A DNA stretch of 64,000 nucleotides from GM7GCV1 sp965221105 (lineage in GTDB: Bacteria; Pseudomonadota; Gammaproteobacteria; Pseudomonadales; GM7GCV1). Both the position numbers and the translations under genes were made by a program. The DNA is taken from contig OZ244871.1 in NCBI GenBank assembly GCA_965221105.1, positions 1,674,001-1,738,000 of the forward strand, read 5' to 3'. Below the pieces are notes generated by a model that saw nothing but the letters and a program-made list of their open reading frames with translations, was not told the DNA's origin and did not search any database. Shown in pieces: positions 42,595 to 52,250 of the stretch. Within the stretch, counting starts at the first letter, position 1. Every line of letters begins with the position of its first letter.

Positions 42595-42759
42595 ATGGGC
42601 AACGCATATTTTGGTTCCAAGGCGACGGCGGGGTTGTGTCAGGCGCTGATCGGGTTGATGCCGCCGCACTCGGTGTGCATCGACCCACCGTATCTGCACA
42701 GTGCGCGGACGTCGTCGCGGCGCGATCGAGCGACGCCCAGAACCTCCACGAGGTGCTGA
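42595..42759 (+). pseudogene. Collapsed DNA adenine methylase remnant
   Basis: ATG 42595 opens MGNAYFGSKATAGLCQALIG followed by LMPPHSV, the N-terminal motif-I region of a Dam-like phage-type adenine methylase. It then jumps directly to CIDPPYLHSARTSS, which carries the DPPY catalytic motif normally found over 100 residues later. The frame ends soon after. The joint lies near 42675-42685. So motif I and motif IV have been brought together by an internal deletion, and the gene is dead. An IS66 remnant follows immediately. Confidence 0.55.
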
Positions 42760-42766
42760 CCCAGCA

Positions 42767-43018
42767 CGAAACCGAGGTACTGCGCTTCGCGACACCCCGT
42801 TCACCAACACCCGCGCTGAGCGCGATATCCGCACGGCCAAGGTCAGGCAGAAGGTCTCCAGGTGCTTCCGAACCCTTCGACACGCCGAGACCCAAAGCCG
42901 AATCTCCAGCTCTCTCCAGTCCATGGCCCACCAAGGCTACAACCTTCTCGTTGCCATCCAGATCGCACTCAACGGCACAGCCGCCACAATGATCAAGCAG
43001 CAGAAGGGGGGCGAGTAG
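42767..43018 (+). mobile_element. IS66-family transposase C-terminal remnant
   Basis: About 83 residues: TPFTNTRAERDIRTAKVRQK, CFRTLRHAETQSRISSSLQS and HQGYNLLVAIQIALNGTA. This matches the C-terminal end of IS66 transposases (AERDIR and KVKQKVSGCFR types), which includes the third DDE residue region. The N-terminal two thirds are absent and no terminal repeat was identified. Confidence 0.65.
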
Positions 43019-43213
43019 TTACCTGCCTGTTTGATATAGTGGGAATATTTATTCTGCACCTTTTCCAATCTTTGAAAGGAAGGCATACAATTACTGTACA
43101 TGCATACAGTTTTTAGTAACAGTATATTTTTTGAGCGGATCGCGGTGTTCACAATCTCACCAGATACCAAAATTCCTATCCGATATTTCCATTCTCAACT
43201 TTAGGACACTAAT

Positions 43214-43703
43214 GTGACCAATCGCGTTTACCTCGTTGGTACAGCACATTCGATTCAATGTGGCAAAACAAACAATGAATTTGCACAAGAAAAGAACACA
43301 CCGTCAATACGGGATCAGATGTATTGCGGAAGAAATGTCACAAGATGGATTGGACTGCCGAGGTGTAGAAAAGACACTTGGTCATTACATTGCTGACGAC
43401 CGCAGTATAGACCATCATCATGTCGATCTCGAGATAAGTGATCAGAACAAACTCTCATTGGACCAGTGGTCACTTGCTGCAGCCGAGCTAAACTTGGAAG
43501 CTTCAAATAAAGCTAGACTACGTGAAGAGATCGGACGAATTCGAGACGAAGTTCGAGAACGCGTATGGGTAGCTCGTATAATTTCAAAAAACACGTGGCC
43601 AACTCTCTTTATTTGCGGATCGGATCATATTGCCAGCGTACAAAAGCTCTTTGAGCGGCTCGGCATGAATGCAATGATTGTGCACGCTGACTTTGATCCC
43701 TAA
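43214..43703 (+). pseudogene. Frameshifted conserved protein of unknown function
   Basis: A GTG at 43214 opens TNRVYLVGTAHSIQCGKTNN, but the frame is lost near 43300. Another frame continues with YGIRCIAEEMSQDGLDCRGV, RIRDEVRERVWVARI and the closing NTWPTLFICGSDHIASVQKL. The two halves look like one protein of about 160 residues; the WPxLFICGxDHxxSV block is a recurring signature in small conserved bacterial proteins. The frameshift could be real decay or a sequencing error. Composition is AT-richer than neighbours, in keeping with transfer. Confidence 0.5.
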
Positions 43704-43994
43704 CCCAACCGGATCGTGCGAGCGAAAGCAAAGACTTTCGGATTGAACGGAGTAAACCAACTACGGTATCATTTTCCGCTGCACGGAGAAGTGGCCAAGC
43801 GACTGAAGGTGCCTCTCTGTTAAAGGCATATTGAACTCTATCGAAAACTCAAATCCTTCTCCCCACAAATTTTTGAACACATTTGGGAAACGCATCGGCC
43901 TCTTACTTATATATCGGCCTTTTGCTTATATGCATGATGCCAACCCGTCAATTCCTGTAACTCAATCCACCGGGTTGAGTACCCAAGGATCGAA
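43704..43994. other. Short gene-free AT-rich stretch
   Basis: 291 bases between the broken gene and the Clp-fold protease. Nothing recognisable was seen. Confidence 0.4.
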
Positions 43995-44846
43995 ATGAGA
44001 CCGGTTGATGATCAAATTAAGGAGCAGTTGACCCGTCAATTGGAAGAAATTGGCGACCATCTTGGCGTCGATGTTGTAGCGATCTTTAGTCCGATTCTGC
44101 CAGGACTCGAATTGACTCTCCGTTCCGCAATCGAAGCGCTCTCCGAAGGGAAAGACTCTGTTGCGATAATTCTTGATACTCCGGGTGGAGTTGCAGAAGT
44201 AGTTGAGCGAATGGTAACTGCCATACGATACAACTACAATGAAGTAATTGTAATCGTCCCCAATACGGCCATGTCAGCGGGGACAATTCTGGCATTAAGT
44301 GCTGACAGGATATTGATGGATCACCTTTCGTGCTTGGGGCCCATTGATCCACAAATCGAGAAGGATGGAAAACTGGTACCGGCGCTATCCTATCTCAACC
44401 AGTTTGAGCACCTGAACCAGAAGGCTCAGGAGGGACAGCTCACAACCGCAGAATACGCATTACTGAACAAGCTGGATCTCGGCGAACTGTATCAATTCGA
44501 GCAAGCACGAGAATTGTCGATAGACCTTTTGATCAGGTGGCTGACTCAGTACAAATTCAGAAACTGGCAAACAACGGAAACCCAAGGTCTTGCCGTCAAT
44601 GAAGATATGAAAATGCAGCGAGCTCGACAAATCGCAGCGCTGTTGAGCGATCCGGCAAGATGGCGATCTCATGGCCGAGCGATTAATATGGAAACCCTAC
44701 GAGGCGATGAGATCAAATTGAAGATTGAGGATTTTCAGCAAGATCCGCACTTATATAAGAAAGTACGAGAGTACTTTGGCTTGTTGAAGGACTACATGAA
44801 TCGGGAACAGCTTTTATCGTTCGTTCACTCAAAAGAGCATTTCTAG
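43995..44846 (+). CDS. Clp-fold serine proteinase, SDH family
   Basis: 283 residues of the serine dehydrogenase proteinase (SppA/ClpP-like) family. VAIILDTPGGVAEVVERMV is the oxyanion strand and NTAMSAGTILALSADRILMD holds the candidate nucleophile Ser; LSCLGPIDPQIEKDG follows. No signal peptide or membrane anchor is seen, so it should be cytosolic. A 68-residue gene starts one base after its stop and looks like a fixed partner. The gene is AT-richer than the flanking housekeeping genes, in a region of IS remnants, suggesting acquisition. Confidence 0.82.
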   Translation: MRPVDDQIKEQLTRQLEEIGDHLGVDVVAIFSPILPGLELTLRSAIEALSEGKDSVAIILDTPGGVAEVVERMVTAIRYNYNEVIVIVPNTAMSAGTILALSADRILMDHLSCLGPIDPQIEKDGKLVPALSYLNQFEHLNQKAQEGQLTTAEYALLNKLDLGELYQFEQARELSIDLLIRWLTQYKFRNWQTTETQGLAVNEDMKMQRARQIAALLSDPARWRSHGRAINMETLRGDEIKLKIEDFQQDPHLYKKVREYFGLLKDYMNREQLLSFVHSKEHF

Positions 44847-44847
44847 C

Positions 44848-45054
44848 ATGTCCGAAGTAAAACGATATTCCAAAATTGAGCGATCGATAATCCTGAGCGA
44901 GAACACGTGGATAAATAAAGATACTGTGGCTGCTCACGAGAGGCTTGAGTTGGAACTAAGACGACTCGGGGTAGAAATCAAACCTCGCTTCAACCTGGAG
45001 CCCCCTCTGGGAGTCAGCAGAAACGGTTGCTTCAATCAAAAAGTCAAGTCCTGA
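44848..45054 (+). CDS. Small conserved partner of the Clp-fold protease
   Basis: 68 residues from ATG 44848, one base after the protease stop. The charged helix-rich sequence includes KIERSIILSENTWINKDTVA and HERLELELRRLGVEIKPRFN. This short family is, to my recollection, found repeatedly behind SDH-type proteases; its job is unknown and adaptor or inhibitor roles are possible. The last dozen residues (GVSRNGCFNQKVKS) look appended, perhaps by a rearrangement at 45020-45050. Confidence 0.65.
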   Translation: MSEVKRYSKIERSIILSENTWINKDTVAAHERLELELRRLGVEIKPRFNLEPPLGVSRNGCFNQKVKS

Positions 45055-45161
45055 CGGTACCCCTTGCGGGTGGTCCGGCACACGGACCTGCAGAGGGGGC
45101 AATGCTGGCCTTGGCCGATGGGCAGGGGGAGGGTGAATACTCCAATTGATCTAGCGAGGTT

Positions 45162-45473
45162 TTGAAAATTAGTGGAGACAATTGGGAAGAAGCAGAGTTT
45201 CAAAATGAGTGCAGACGCTTGACGGGCGGACTGGTAAAGGCAATCCATGCGGATGACGACGGCCTTGCGCCAAGTGCTGAAATCAGGGATGGCGGTCGAT
45301 CCGCTGCGCTCGAAGCTTACACGTTCCTGCGCAAGATCGCGAACGTACGTAGGAATCGAGTTGAACTGACGGCCGACAAGATGACCTCGTTTTTCGCCTT
45401 TCCGGATACGGATATTTTTGGTGCGGATGAGCGCTGGTTGAAAGCCAAAGGGGAAAAAATTTATAAGTTTTGA
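45162..45473 (+). CDS. Hypothetical protein
   Basis: About 103 residues with an unclear start (TTG 45162 or later). The C-terminal half (FLRKIANVRRNRVELTADKM, then FADTDIFG-like and DERWLKAKGEKIYKF) looks like real protein, but no family is recognised. An overlapping minus-strand frame has a CPLC-type Cys cluster near 45080 and may be a remnant of another gene. This is a weak call in a rearranged region. Confidence 0.35.
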   Translation: MKISGDNWEEAEFQNECRRLTGGLVKAIHADDDGLAPSAEIRDGGRSAALEAYTFLRKIANVRRNRVELTADKMTSFFAFPDTDIFGADERWLKAKGEKIYKF

Positions 45474-45475
45474 CA

Positions 45476-45982
45476 CTAGTGTCCGGAATATTGTCCGAAC
45501 AAATTCAATTGGTTAGAGAATGGCGTAGTGTCCATACTGGCTTCGCATTGGGTAAGTAGTTGATTTAAAGGAGTTCTTTCGGAAAGCGTCAAGCTTAAAG
45601 TCTGTAGAATTGTGTAGAGGCTGGTCTCGCAGTTGAGCCGTTTCTTGATGAGTGCCACGAGTACGTACACAGAGACCGCTGTCCATAGTTGAGTGTTCAC
45701 CGCGTTCTCTGACGTGCCGAAAAAGGATGTGATGCGCACGTGTTGCTTGATCCATTTGAAGAACAATTCGACGTGCCATTTGCTTCGATATAGTTCTGCA
45801 ATGGTGAGCGGTGGCAATGAACCATTGGTGGTCAGGAACACAAGGGTTTTGGTGGTCTCCGGGTCGTGATATGTGATCCGACGAAGTGTGTCCGGGGAGT
45901 GCTGAGCTGAGCAGAAGCCGGTCAGCACACCGATGTGGTCGCAGCGCAGCCCGGTAGCGGCTCGGCTATATATTCCCAGCAC
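45476..45982 (-). mobile_element. IS4-family transposase remnant (C-terminal part)
   Basis: 169 residues: TKTLVFLTTNGSLPPLTIAE, then LYRSKWHVELFFKWIKQHVR, the YREK-type motif of IS4 transposases carrying the final glutamate, and VSVYVLVALIKKRLN. The N-terminal DDE part is missing, and the upstream frame shows no continuation beyond 45983. The ends of the element were not identified. Confidence 0.7.
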
Positions 45983-46135
45983 ATAATGGGGGAAAACTCA
46001 TTGCCCTGAGTCGGCTCTGATGGTTCCTTCTATCATGACAGTACGGCAATAATTGCCGAGATGATACTGAATAAAATCTGCTATTCTGCAAGCTTGGTTC
46101 TTTTTCGAAAATCCCTATACGGCGAAAGGTATCAA

Positions 46136-47224
46136 ATGCGTTCGAGAAAGCATGTGATGACCCTGGTCAGCCTGGTGTGCTGCTTGATGCCCTCTGCACA
46201 CGGGCATGCACAAACGACGTACGTTGAAACCGTCGCAGTCATGGTTCGCGCACTGCCTGGAGAGAGGCAGTTTTCCGGCGATGTTGTCGCCAGACAACAG
46301 GTCGATGTGAGCAGTGATGTCGATGGTCAGGTCTCTGGAGTCCTGGTCGAGCCCGGTGACTTGGTCAAAGCTGGACAATCCCTGGTGGAACTGCGAGATG
46401 AACCTGCGAAATGGCGGCTGGCCTCTGCTGAGGCCGCTCTGGAAAGAGCCGAAGCAGAGGTGAGATTGAGGAGACTGGAGCAACAGCGCCTTTCCAAGCT
46501 GCTGGAGAGCAGGGCAATATCCCAAAACACATATGACCAGACCATTGCGCAATTGCAACAAGCCAGGGCCGATGTGGCCGCTCAGGAGTCGATGGTGGCA
46601 TTGTTGTCCGATGAAATCAGCAGGCACCAGATCAGGGCACCCTTCGATGGTGTCGTGACGGCCAGAATGGTGGAGGTGGGCAAATGGGTTGCTGAAGGCG
46701 ATGCGGTAGTCAATCTGGCGTCGAATCAACAATTGCGTGTGGAGCTGGCACTACCGCAAAGATACTTCCCTTTTCTATCTCAGCAGACCGGGGTGGATAT
46801 CCGTGCTGATTGGGATGAACAATGGATTCCATCCTACATTGAACGCATTGTCCCATTTGCGGATGCCTCCAGAACGTTTCAGGTGTGGGTTGCGCTGGAG
46901 GATGTTTCCGGAACCTGGCTTCCGGGCATGTCAGCGACAGCAGTGTTGCGCTGGGAAGAGGCCCAAGGTGAATATCCCTACATTCTTCCTGCAGATACCC
47001 TGCTGCGCACTGCTGACGGCAGCGTACTGGTCTGGAAGATCACTCGGGACGCAGATGGTGTGGAAACGGTTATCTCGGTGCAGGTTGAGGAGGGGTATCG
47101 TTCGGGTGAACTCGTCGCTGTTTTCAGCGACCAATTGGCTGAGGGCGACCAAATCGTAATTAAGGGCAACGAGAATCTCAGGCCGCAACAGCAAGTAATC
47201 AGCCAGCAGGCTGCACACCAGTGA
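46136..47224 (+). CDS. RND efflux periplasmic adaptor (HlyD/AcrA type)
   Basis: 362 residues. ATG 46136 with an upstream aaagg gives a signal peptide (MRSRKHVMTLVSLVCCLMPS, cut after HAQ). It is followed by a lipoyl-like half (VDVSSDVDGQVSGVLVEPGD), a coiled-coil hairpin (EAALERAEAEVRLRRLEQQR) and the second lipoyl half (ISRHQIRAPFDGVVTARMVE). The beta-barrel comes after. It links the inner-membrane pump to an outer-membrane channel. It is separated from the pump gene by 43 bases. Confidence 0.87.
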   Translation: MRSRKHVMTLVSLVCCLMPSAHGHAQTTYVETVAVMVRALPGERQFSGDVVARQQVDVSSDVDGQVSGVLVEPGDLVKAGQSLVELRDEPAKWRLASAEAALERAEAEVRLRRLEQQRLSKLLESRAISQNTYDQTIAQLQQARADVAAQESMVALLSDEISRHQIRAPFDGVVTARMVEVGKWVAEGDAVVNLASNQQLRVELALPQRYFPFLSQQTGVDIRADWDEQWIPSYIERIVPFADASRTFQVWVALEDVSGTWLPGMSATAVLRWEEAQGEYPYILPADTLLRTADGSVLVWKITRDADGVETVISVQVEEGYRSGELVAVFSDQLAEGDQIVIKGNENLRPQQQVISQQAAHQ

Positions 47225-47267
47225 CAGTAAAAACCTCCAATCGCTGTCGGTCCAGAGACTAGATTCG

Positions 47268-50200
47268 ATGCTGCGATTTGCCATTGAGCGTGGAGTGATT
47301 CTATCGGTCTTTCTGGCCATATTGCTTCTCTTTGGCCTGGTGGCGATGTTTCGTATACCGGTGCAGATGACACCCGATATCGAACTCAGAGTCATCTCCG
47401 TGATAACCAGTTGGCCGGGGGCAACCCCGCTGGAGATTGAGTCAGAGATCCTGATGGAGCAGGAGGTGTATCTACGTTCGCTCGATGGGCTGGTAAGGAT
47501 GACCGGCTCAACGACGGACACGACAGGGGCGGCCACTATTGAGCTGGAATTCTCCTCGGACACCGACTTGCAGGACGCGTTGTTGCGGGTGAACAGCGCA
47601 TTGTCTCAGGTCGCGGAATACCCGGAGAATGTCGATCCACCGAGACTGGTCACCAGCTCGAACCGCCAGAATCCGTTTATTTTTATTGGTGTGGAACCTG
47701 ATCAGCCGGATCGCTATAGTCGCGCCGAACTCAGTACCGTTTTGGAAAAACATGTTACGTCACAGTTGGAACGGATTCCTGGTGTCTCCCAGGTGACCAT
47801 TTTTGGCGAGTCTGCTCAGCAGGTGCATGTGACCGTCGACCCTGAACGTTTGGCATCGAAAGGCATAACCATTGCTGAGCTGCGTGTGGCGATTCGCAGT
47901 CGCAATCAGGATATCTCCGGCGGGGATATAGATAGCGGTAAACGACGCTTTCAAATCCGGACGAAAGGCCGCTACGAAAGTCTTGAAGACATAGAGGACA
48001 CCATCGTTGCTGAGCGGGATGGCGTTGTCGTCAGAGTGAAAGATGTTGGCGAAGTGATTCTCAGCAACGAAGAACAGCGGGTCTATTCCTATCTGGACGG
48101 CGAGCCGGCGGTCATGATGGGAGTGAGGAAAGCGGCTGGTGCGAATGTCGTTCAGATTCTCGATGATGTGCTGGCCGAAATAGACAACCTGAACCAGGGG
48201 GTACTCGCTCCCTATGGCCTTCAGCTGCGCCGCTACGCGGATGATGTGAAGTATGTGAAGAATGCGATCCGGGTGGTGCGTAAGAACCTTTTGCTGGGTG
48301 GTGTGCTGGCCTGTCTCGTGCTGTATTTGTTCCTTCATGCGTTAACGCCAACCCTGATTGGCGCCGTAGGTGTTCCTATCTGTACCATCGGTGCATTTCT
48401 GGGTCTGCTGCTGATGGACCGCACCTTGAATGTCATTTCTCTGGCGGGGGTTGCTTTCGCCATTGGCATGACTCTGGATAATAGTATCGTGGTGCTGGAG
48501 AACATCTTCCGTCATCGGGCAATGGGGAAAAAACCTTTTGCAGCAGCTTTCGAGGGTGTGGGCGAGGTGTGGCCGGCAGTGCTTGCCTCCACATTTACCA
48601 CTGTGCTTGTTTTTGTTCCCATCGTATTGATCGAAGAGGAAGTCGGGCAGCTCTATTCCGATATCGCCATAGCCATGTCGGCAGCAATACTCATGTCCAT
48701 GCTGATTGCGGTGACGGCAATTCCTTCAATTGTGTCGCGTCTGCCGGAATCCGTGTCGCCCGAGGCCTATCGCGATGTCGCTTTCCTGGCACCCTTTCGC
48801 CGGCTTGCGGGTCGTTTTCAAGAGCGGTTGCTCGTCGTGCTTGAAGGAATTATTCGGTCTACCCCAAAGCGCCTCGCCGTAGTTCTGGGCGTGTTATCGC
48901 TCAGCTGCCTGATTATAGTGTTTTTGACTCCCAAGGCTGAGTATCTGCCGGAGGGTGAAGAGAGCAAGATATTCACGCTCGGCTTCCCCCCGACTGGCTA
49001 CAATGTGGATGAAGTACGGAAGATTGGCAAACGCTTCGACGATTTGCTTGGGCCGCAGGTTGGTGCTGATGGTACAGACTTTGTTGCTGGAGAAACGTCC
49101 ATTCCTCCTTTGATGTTCCGATCCTACTACGCCAGTTATAGCATAATGTTTGGTATCTCAGAGTCGATTGATCCCCGACATACCGATCAGCTGATAGCAG
49201 GCATTTCCCAGGGGTTATCTGATATCCCGGGTGTATTGATCTTCTCCTCTCGCGGGTCAATCTTCCCAGGCAGCTTCAACAGTCGCACTATTCAGTTGGA
49301 TATTTCCGGGGCGGATTTGAGGGCGGTCTACGAGGTTACCACGCAAACCTTCCTGAAGATCCAGCAGGTTTTTGAAGATGCCAGTATCCGTCCGTATCCC
49401 GGGTTGAATATGAGCCAACCAATTCTTGAGGTTCAACCGGACTGGCGCAGGGCTGCGGAGGTGGGAATGAGTGCTGAGGATCTGGGGTACACAGTTTGGG
49501 CAATGGCTGACGGTGCCTATCTGGACGACTATTTTCTGGACGATGACAAGATCGACATATACCTCCGCAGCAGTGCTGGCCGGGTAGAGAATCCGGATGA
49601 CATTGGCCAACTTTCCATCTATACACCTGCTGGCGAAGTGCTGCCACTGAGTGCTCTGGCAGACATCACTCAGTCTGTGAGCGCCAACAGCATACGCCGC
49701 GTGGATGCCAGTCGAACTGTCACGCTTGAGGTTGTTCCTCCCGCTGATATCCCCCTCGAATCGGCAGCAGATCTCGTCAGGGAGCAGGTCATTCAGCCCC
49801 TGATTGCGGCAGGTGAAGTGCCTCCAGGCATCCAGGTTCGGATCGGTGGCGCATCCGATAAACTGCTGCAAGCTCGTGAAGCCCTGTTCGGCAATGTGAT
49901 GCTATCAATCGCTCTGGCTTACTTGCTGATGGTCGCGATTTTTTCCCACTGGGGATACCCGCTGATGATTATGTTATCCATTCCGTTGGGTATCAGTGGC
50001 GGCATTGTCGGGCTTTGGTTGATGAATCTTCTCGGCATGTCGACATCTCTGGATGTGCTGACCATGCTGGGGATGGTGGTGTTGATTGGTACCGTGGTGA
50101 ACAACCCCATTCTTTTGGTGGAGCAGACGCGGCGGCTGATCTCAGAAGGCGAAGAAATCGGGCAGGCGGTACTGGAAAGCGTCAAAATACGCCTCAGACC

Positions 50201-50414
50201 GATCATGATGTCGATGATTACCACCATATCAGGCTTATCACCTGTAGTATTTCTGCCCGGGGCTGGCACTGAAATATACAGGGGGCTGGGTGCCATCGTG
50301 CTATTCGGACTGTTCTTTTCGACCATACTGACGCTTACTTTTGTGCCCTCGTTACTATCGCTTATTCTGGAGTGTGTTCACAAAAAGAGGCTGGTTGAGC
50401 AAGAGGCGGCATAG
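47268..50414 (+). CDS. RND-family multidrug efflux permease
   Basis: 1048 residues, the full length of an AcrB-like pump, starting at ATG 47268. Twelve transmembrane segments are expected; motif FAIGMTLDNSIVVLENIFRH includes the TM4 acidic residue, GEVWPAVLASTFTTVLVFVP follows, and the C-terminal membrane half has DVLTMLGMVVLIGTVVNNPI. The second half ends with a basic tail. Substrate is unknown. It forms a two-gene unit with the adaptor; no TolC gene is nearby. Confidence 0.9.
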   Translation: MLRFAIERGVILSVFLAILLLFGLVAMFRIPVQMTPDIELRVISVITSWPGATPLEIESEILMEQEVYLRSLDGLVRMTGSTTDTTGAATIELEFSSDTDLQDALLRVNSALSQVAEYPENVDPPRLVTSSNRQNPFIFIGVEPDQPDRYSRAELSTVLEKHVTSQLERIPGVSQVTIFGESAQQVHVTVDPERLASKGITIAELRVAIRSRNQDISGGDIDSGKRRFQIRTKGRYESLEDIEDTIVAERDGVVVRVKDVGEVILSNEEQRVYSYLDGEPAVMMGVRKAAGANVVQILDDVLAEIDNLNQGVLAPYGLQLRRYADDVKYVKNAIRVVRKNLLLGGVLACLVLYLFLHALTPTLIGAVGVPICTIGAFLGLLLMDRTLNVISLAGVAFAIGMTLDNSIVVLENIFRHRAMGKKPFAAAFEGVGEVWPAVLASTFTTVLVFVPIVLIEEEVGQLYSDIAIAMSAAILMSMLIAVTAIPSIVSRLPESVSPEAYRDVAFLAPFRRLAGRFQERLLVVLEGIIRSTPKRLAVVLGVLSLSCLIIVFLTPKAEYLPEGEESKIFTLGFPPTGYNVDEVRKIGKRFDDLLGPQVGADGTDFVAGETSIPPLMFRSYYASYSIMFGISESIDPRHTDQLIAGISQGLSDIPGVLIFSSRGSIFPGSFNSRTIQLDISGADLRAVYEVTTQTFLKIQQVFEDASIRPYPGLNMSQPILEVQPDWRRAAEVGMSAEDLGYTVWAMADGAYLDDYFLDDDKIDIYLRSSAGRVENPDDIGQLSIYTPAGEVLPLSALADITQSVSANSIRRVDASRTVTLEVVPPADIPLESAADLVREQVIQPLIAAGEVPPGIQVRIGGASDKLLQAREALFGNVMLSIALAYLLMVAIFSHWGYPLMIMLSIPLGISGGIVGLWLMNLLGMSTSLDVLTMLGMVVLIGTVVNNPILLVEQTRRLISEGEEIGQAVLESVKIRLRPIMMSMITTISGLSPVVFLPGAGTEIYRGLGAIVLFGLFFSTILTLTFVPSLLSLILECVHKKRLVEQEAA

Positions 50415-50546
50415 TCCACAGGCGGGTGTTGGTCATCAACCGGATCATCGGTTTATGGCAACGACCCCTGAATTGGTGCCACTTTACTATACATAAACGA
50501 AGAACATGTATATAAAATGACATAAAATATACATATACAGACTGTT
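50415..50546. other. AT-rich gap before the Fic gene
   Basis: No gene. The DNA becomes clearly AT-rich (tatacataaacgaagaac), matching the composition of the Fic gene and contrasting with the RND genes. Confidence 0.4.
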
Positions 50547-50638
50547 ATGTCTGAAAACAGTCGGAAATTGACGTTGTAGTCAGCCTTAATCCAGACGATA
50601 TCAATCTACCCCTCTTACCGTTAGAGGGTGAAAGCAGC

Positions 50639-51721
50639 TTGGAATCGGTAGCACTGCTCAAGCAAGTGGTGCAAGCACATCGTTATTTGGCAGAGCTGAA
50701 AGGGGTCGCCAAAACTATTCCCAATGAGGCGATTCTGATTTTTACCCTCAGCGTGCAAGAGGCGAAAGATAGTTCTGCCATCGAGAATATCTTCACCACG
50801 CATGATCAGTTGTTCAAGTCACAAGTCCTGGGTGGGCAGCAGGTCAATCAAGCCACCAGGGCAGTGGAGAATTATCAGCGAGCTTTGTGGGAAAGCTACC
50901 AACAAACGAAAAAATCAGGGTTAATTCGCCTACAAGATATTCTGACCACACAAGAAATTGTTGAGCCCAATAAATCAGGCCTGAGAAAAATCCCTGGCAC
51001 AGTGATAGGTGATGCAAATACCAGACAAGTCATTTATACGCTACCTCAGCGTCCTGATAATATCCGATCACTGATGAGTAATCTTGTTGAATATATCAAC
51101 GATGACTCACTCTCAAATCTCGATCCATTGATCAAAATGGCGATTATTCACCATCAGTTTGAGAGCATACATCCGTTGTATGACGGTAACGGCAGAACTG
51201 GACGCATCCTGAATATCCTGTGCTTGGTGAAGAACCAATTACTGGATTTGCCGATCTTGCATTTAAGCCGATATATCATTGAAGCCAAAGGTGACTACTA
51301 CCATCTGCTGCAATCTGTCAGGGAGCATGATGACTGGGCTGGATGGGTAAGCTATATCCTGAAGGGTGTAGAAGTTACGGCACAAGAGACTATTCATTTT
51401 GTGCATGAGATACGTGACTTGATTATGCATACCAAACAGCGGATGTGCGCTGTACTGCCCAAAATGTACAGTCAGGATCTGCTAAACAATCTGTTCTTTC
51501 ATCCCTATACCAAAGTGCAGTTTGTGATTGATCAATTGGGTGTCAGTCGCATAACAGCCACCAAATATCTTGAGACTTTGACTGAGAAAGGCTTTGCAAC
51601 AAAGCATAAGATGGGGCGCAATAATTACTATATCAATGAGCCGTTGGTTGAACTGATCATGAGGCAAGAAGGAGGACACGAAGGACTCAATTCAAAAATG
51701 TATGCTGTATCAGATCGATGA
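50639..51721 (+). CDS. Fic/DOC family AMPylase with N-terminal inhibitory helix
   Basis: About 360 residues. The catalytic motif is complete: HHQFESIHPLYDGNGRTGRI (HPFx(D/E)GNGRxxR type). An inhibitory helix motif SxxxEN (SSAIEN, near residue 45) marks a class II, self-inhibited Fic. A C-terminal winged helix follows (LGVSRITATKYLETLTEKGF). Fic enzymes transfer AMP to target proteins; the target here is not known. No ATG exists near the N-terminus. An ATG at 50547 opens MSENSRKLTL then stops, and the Fic frame extends upstream of 50639 with PDDINLPLLP, so a one-base frameshift near the start is suspected. Confidence 0.8.
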   Translation: MESVALLKQVVQAHRYLAELKGVAKTIPNEAILIFTLSVQEAKDSSAIENIFTTHDQLFKSQVLGGQQVNQATRAVENYQRALWESYQQTKKSGLIRLQDILTTQEIVEPNKSGLRKIPGTVIGDANTRQVIYTLPQRPDNIRSLMSNLVEYINDDSLSNLDPLIKMAIIHHQFESIHPLYDGNGRTGRILNILCLVKNQLLDLPILHLSRYIIEAKGDYYHLLQSVREHDDWAGWVSYILKGVEVTAQETIHFVHEIRDLIMHTKQRMCAVLPKMYSQDLLNNLFFHPYTKVQFVIDQLGVSRITATKYLETLTEKGFATKHKMGRNNYYINEPLVELIMRQEGGHEGLNSKMYAVSDR

Positions 51722-51788
51722 GGAGGGTGAGGCCTACAATCGCCCAAGAACGAAAATCCAATGGGACTGCATCCGGGGTTCAGGGCGA

Positions 51789-52250
51789 TCAAAATATACC
51801 TGCATCCAGTCCGGCTGCCACCGTCATGCCAAGCTCACGGCACTGGGTTGCAAAATCTGGGTCCCAGTCACCGCGCAAAACCAGAGGTTCGACAACAGTC
51901 TTCCACTTCAGTCCAGTGACAATTTTGTCGATGCTGATCCGGGTGCCGGTACCATCTGATCCGGCCCGAATATAGAGCGCGAATGGCAGACCCTGCCGTG
52001 ACTCAAGACAGGGGTAGTATATTCGCTCAAAAAAATCCTTGGTCCGTCCTGCCATATAGCCAAAATTCTCAGTTGTACCCAGAATCAGGGCATCGGCCCA
52101 GAGTACATCTTCTGCGCCTGTTTCAAGGGGCGCCTTGACTCTCAGAGAGAGATGTTCAGGCTCTGCAGCGGTGACCCCTTCCATAAGCGCGTCCTGCAAT
52201 TGGAGGGTATTGCTGGAGGGACAATGTATGACCGCGAGCAGGTTTTTCAT
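51789..52250 (-). CDS. Flavodoxin-fold NAD(P)H-dependent oxidoreductase-like protein
   Basis: A 153-residue flavodoxin-like protein. LLAVIHCPSSNTLQLQDALM is the FMN phosphate-binding loop (related to the T/S-x-T-G-N type), and ADALILGTTENFGYMAGRTK is the second flavin loop. It is the only leftward gene here, divergent from the TesB-type thioesterase. Function beyond electron transfer or quinone reduction is not clear. Confidence 0.75.
   Translation of the reverse strand: MKNLLAVIHCPSSNTLQLQDALMEGVTAAEPEHLSLRVKAPLETGAEDVLWADALILGTTENFGYMAGRTKDFFERIYYPCLESRQGLPFALYIRAGSDGTGTRISIDKIVTGLKWKTVVEPLVLRGDWDPDFATQCRELGMTVAAGLDAGIF

Noticed and set aside
45036..45476. Minus-strand frame with a CPLC-type cysteine cluster
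   Set aside because: Mostly antisense to the hypothetical at 45162-45473; the Cys cluster alone is not enough to name a gene.
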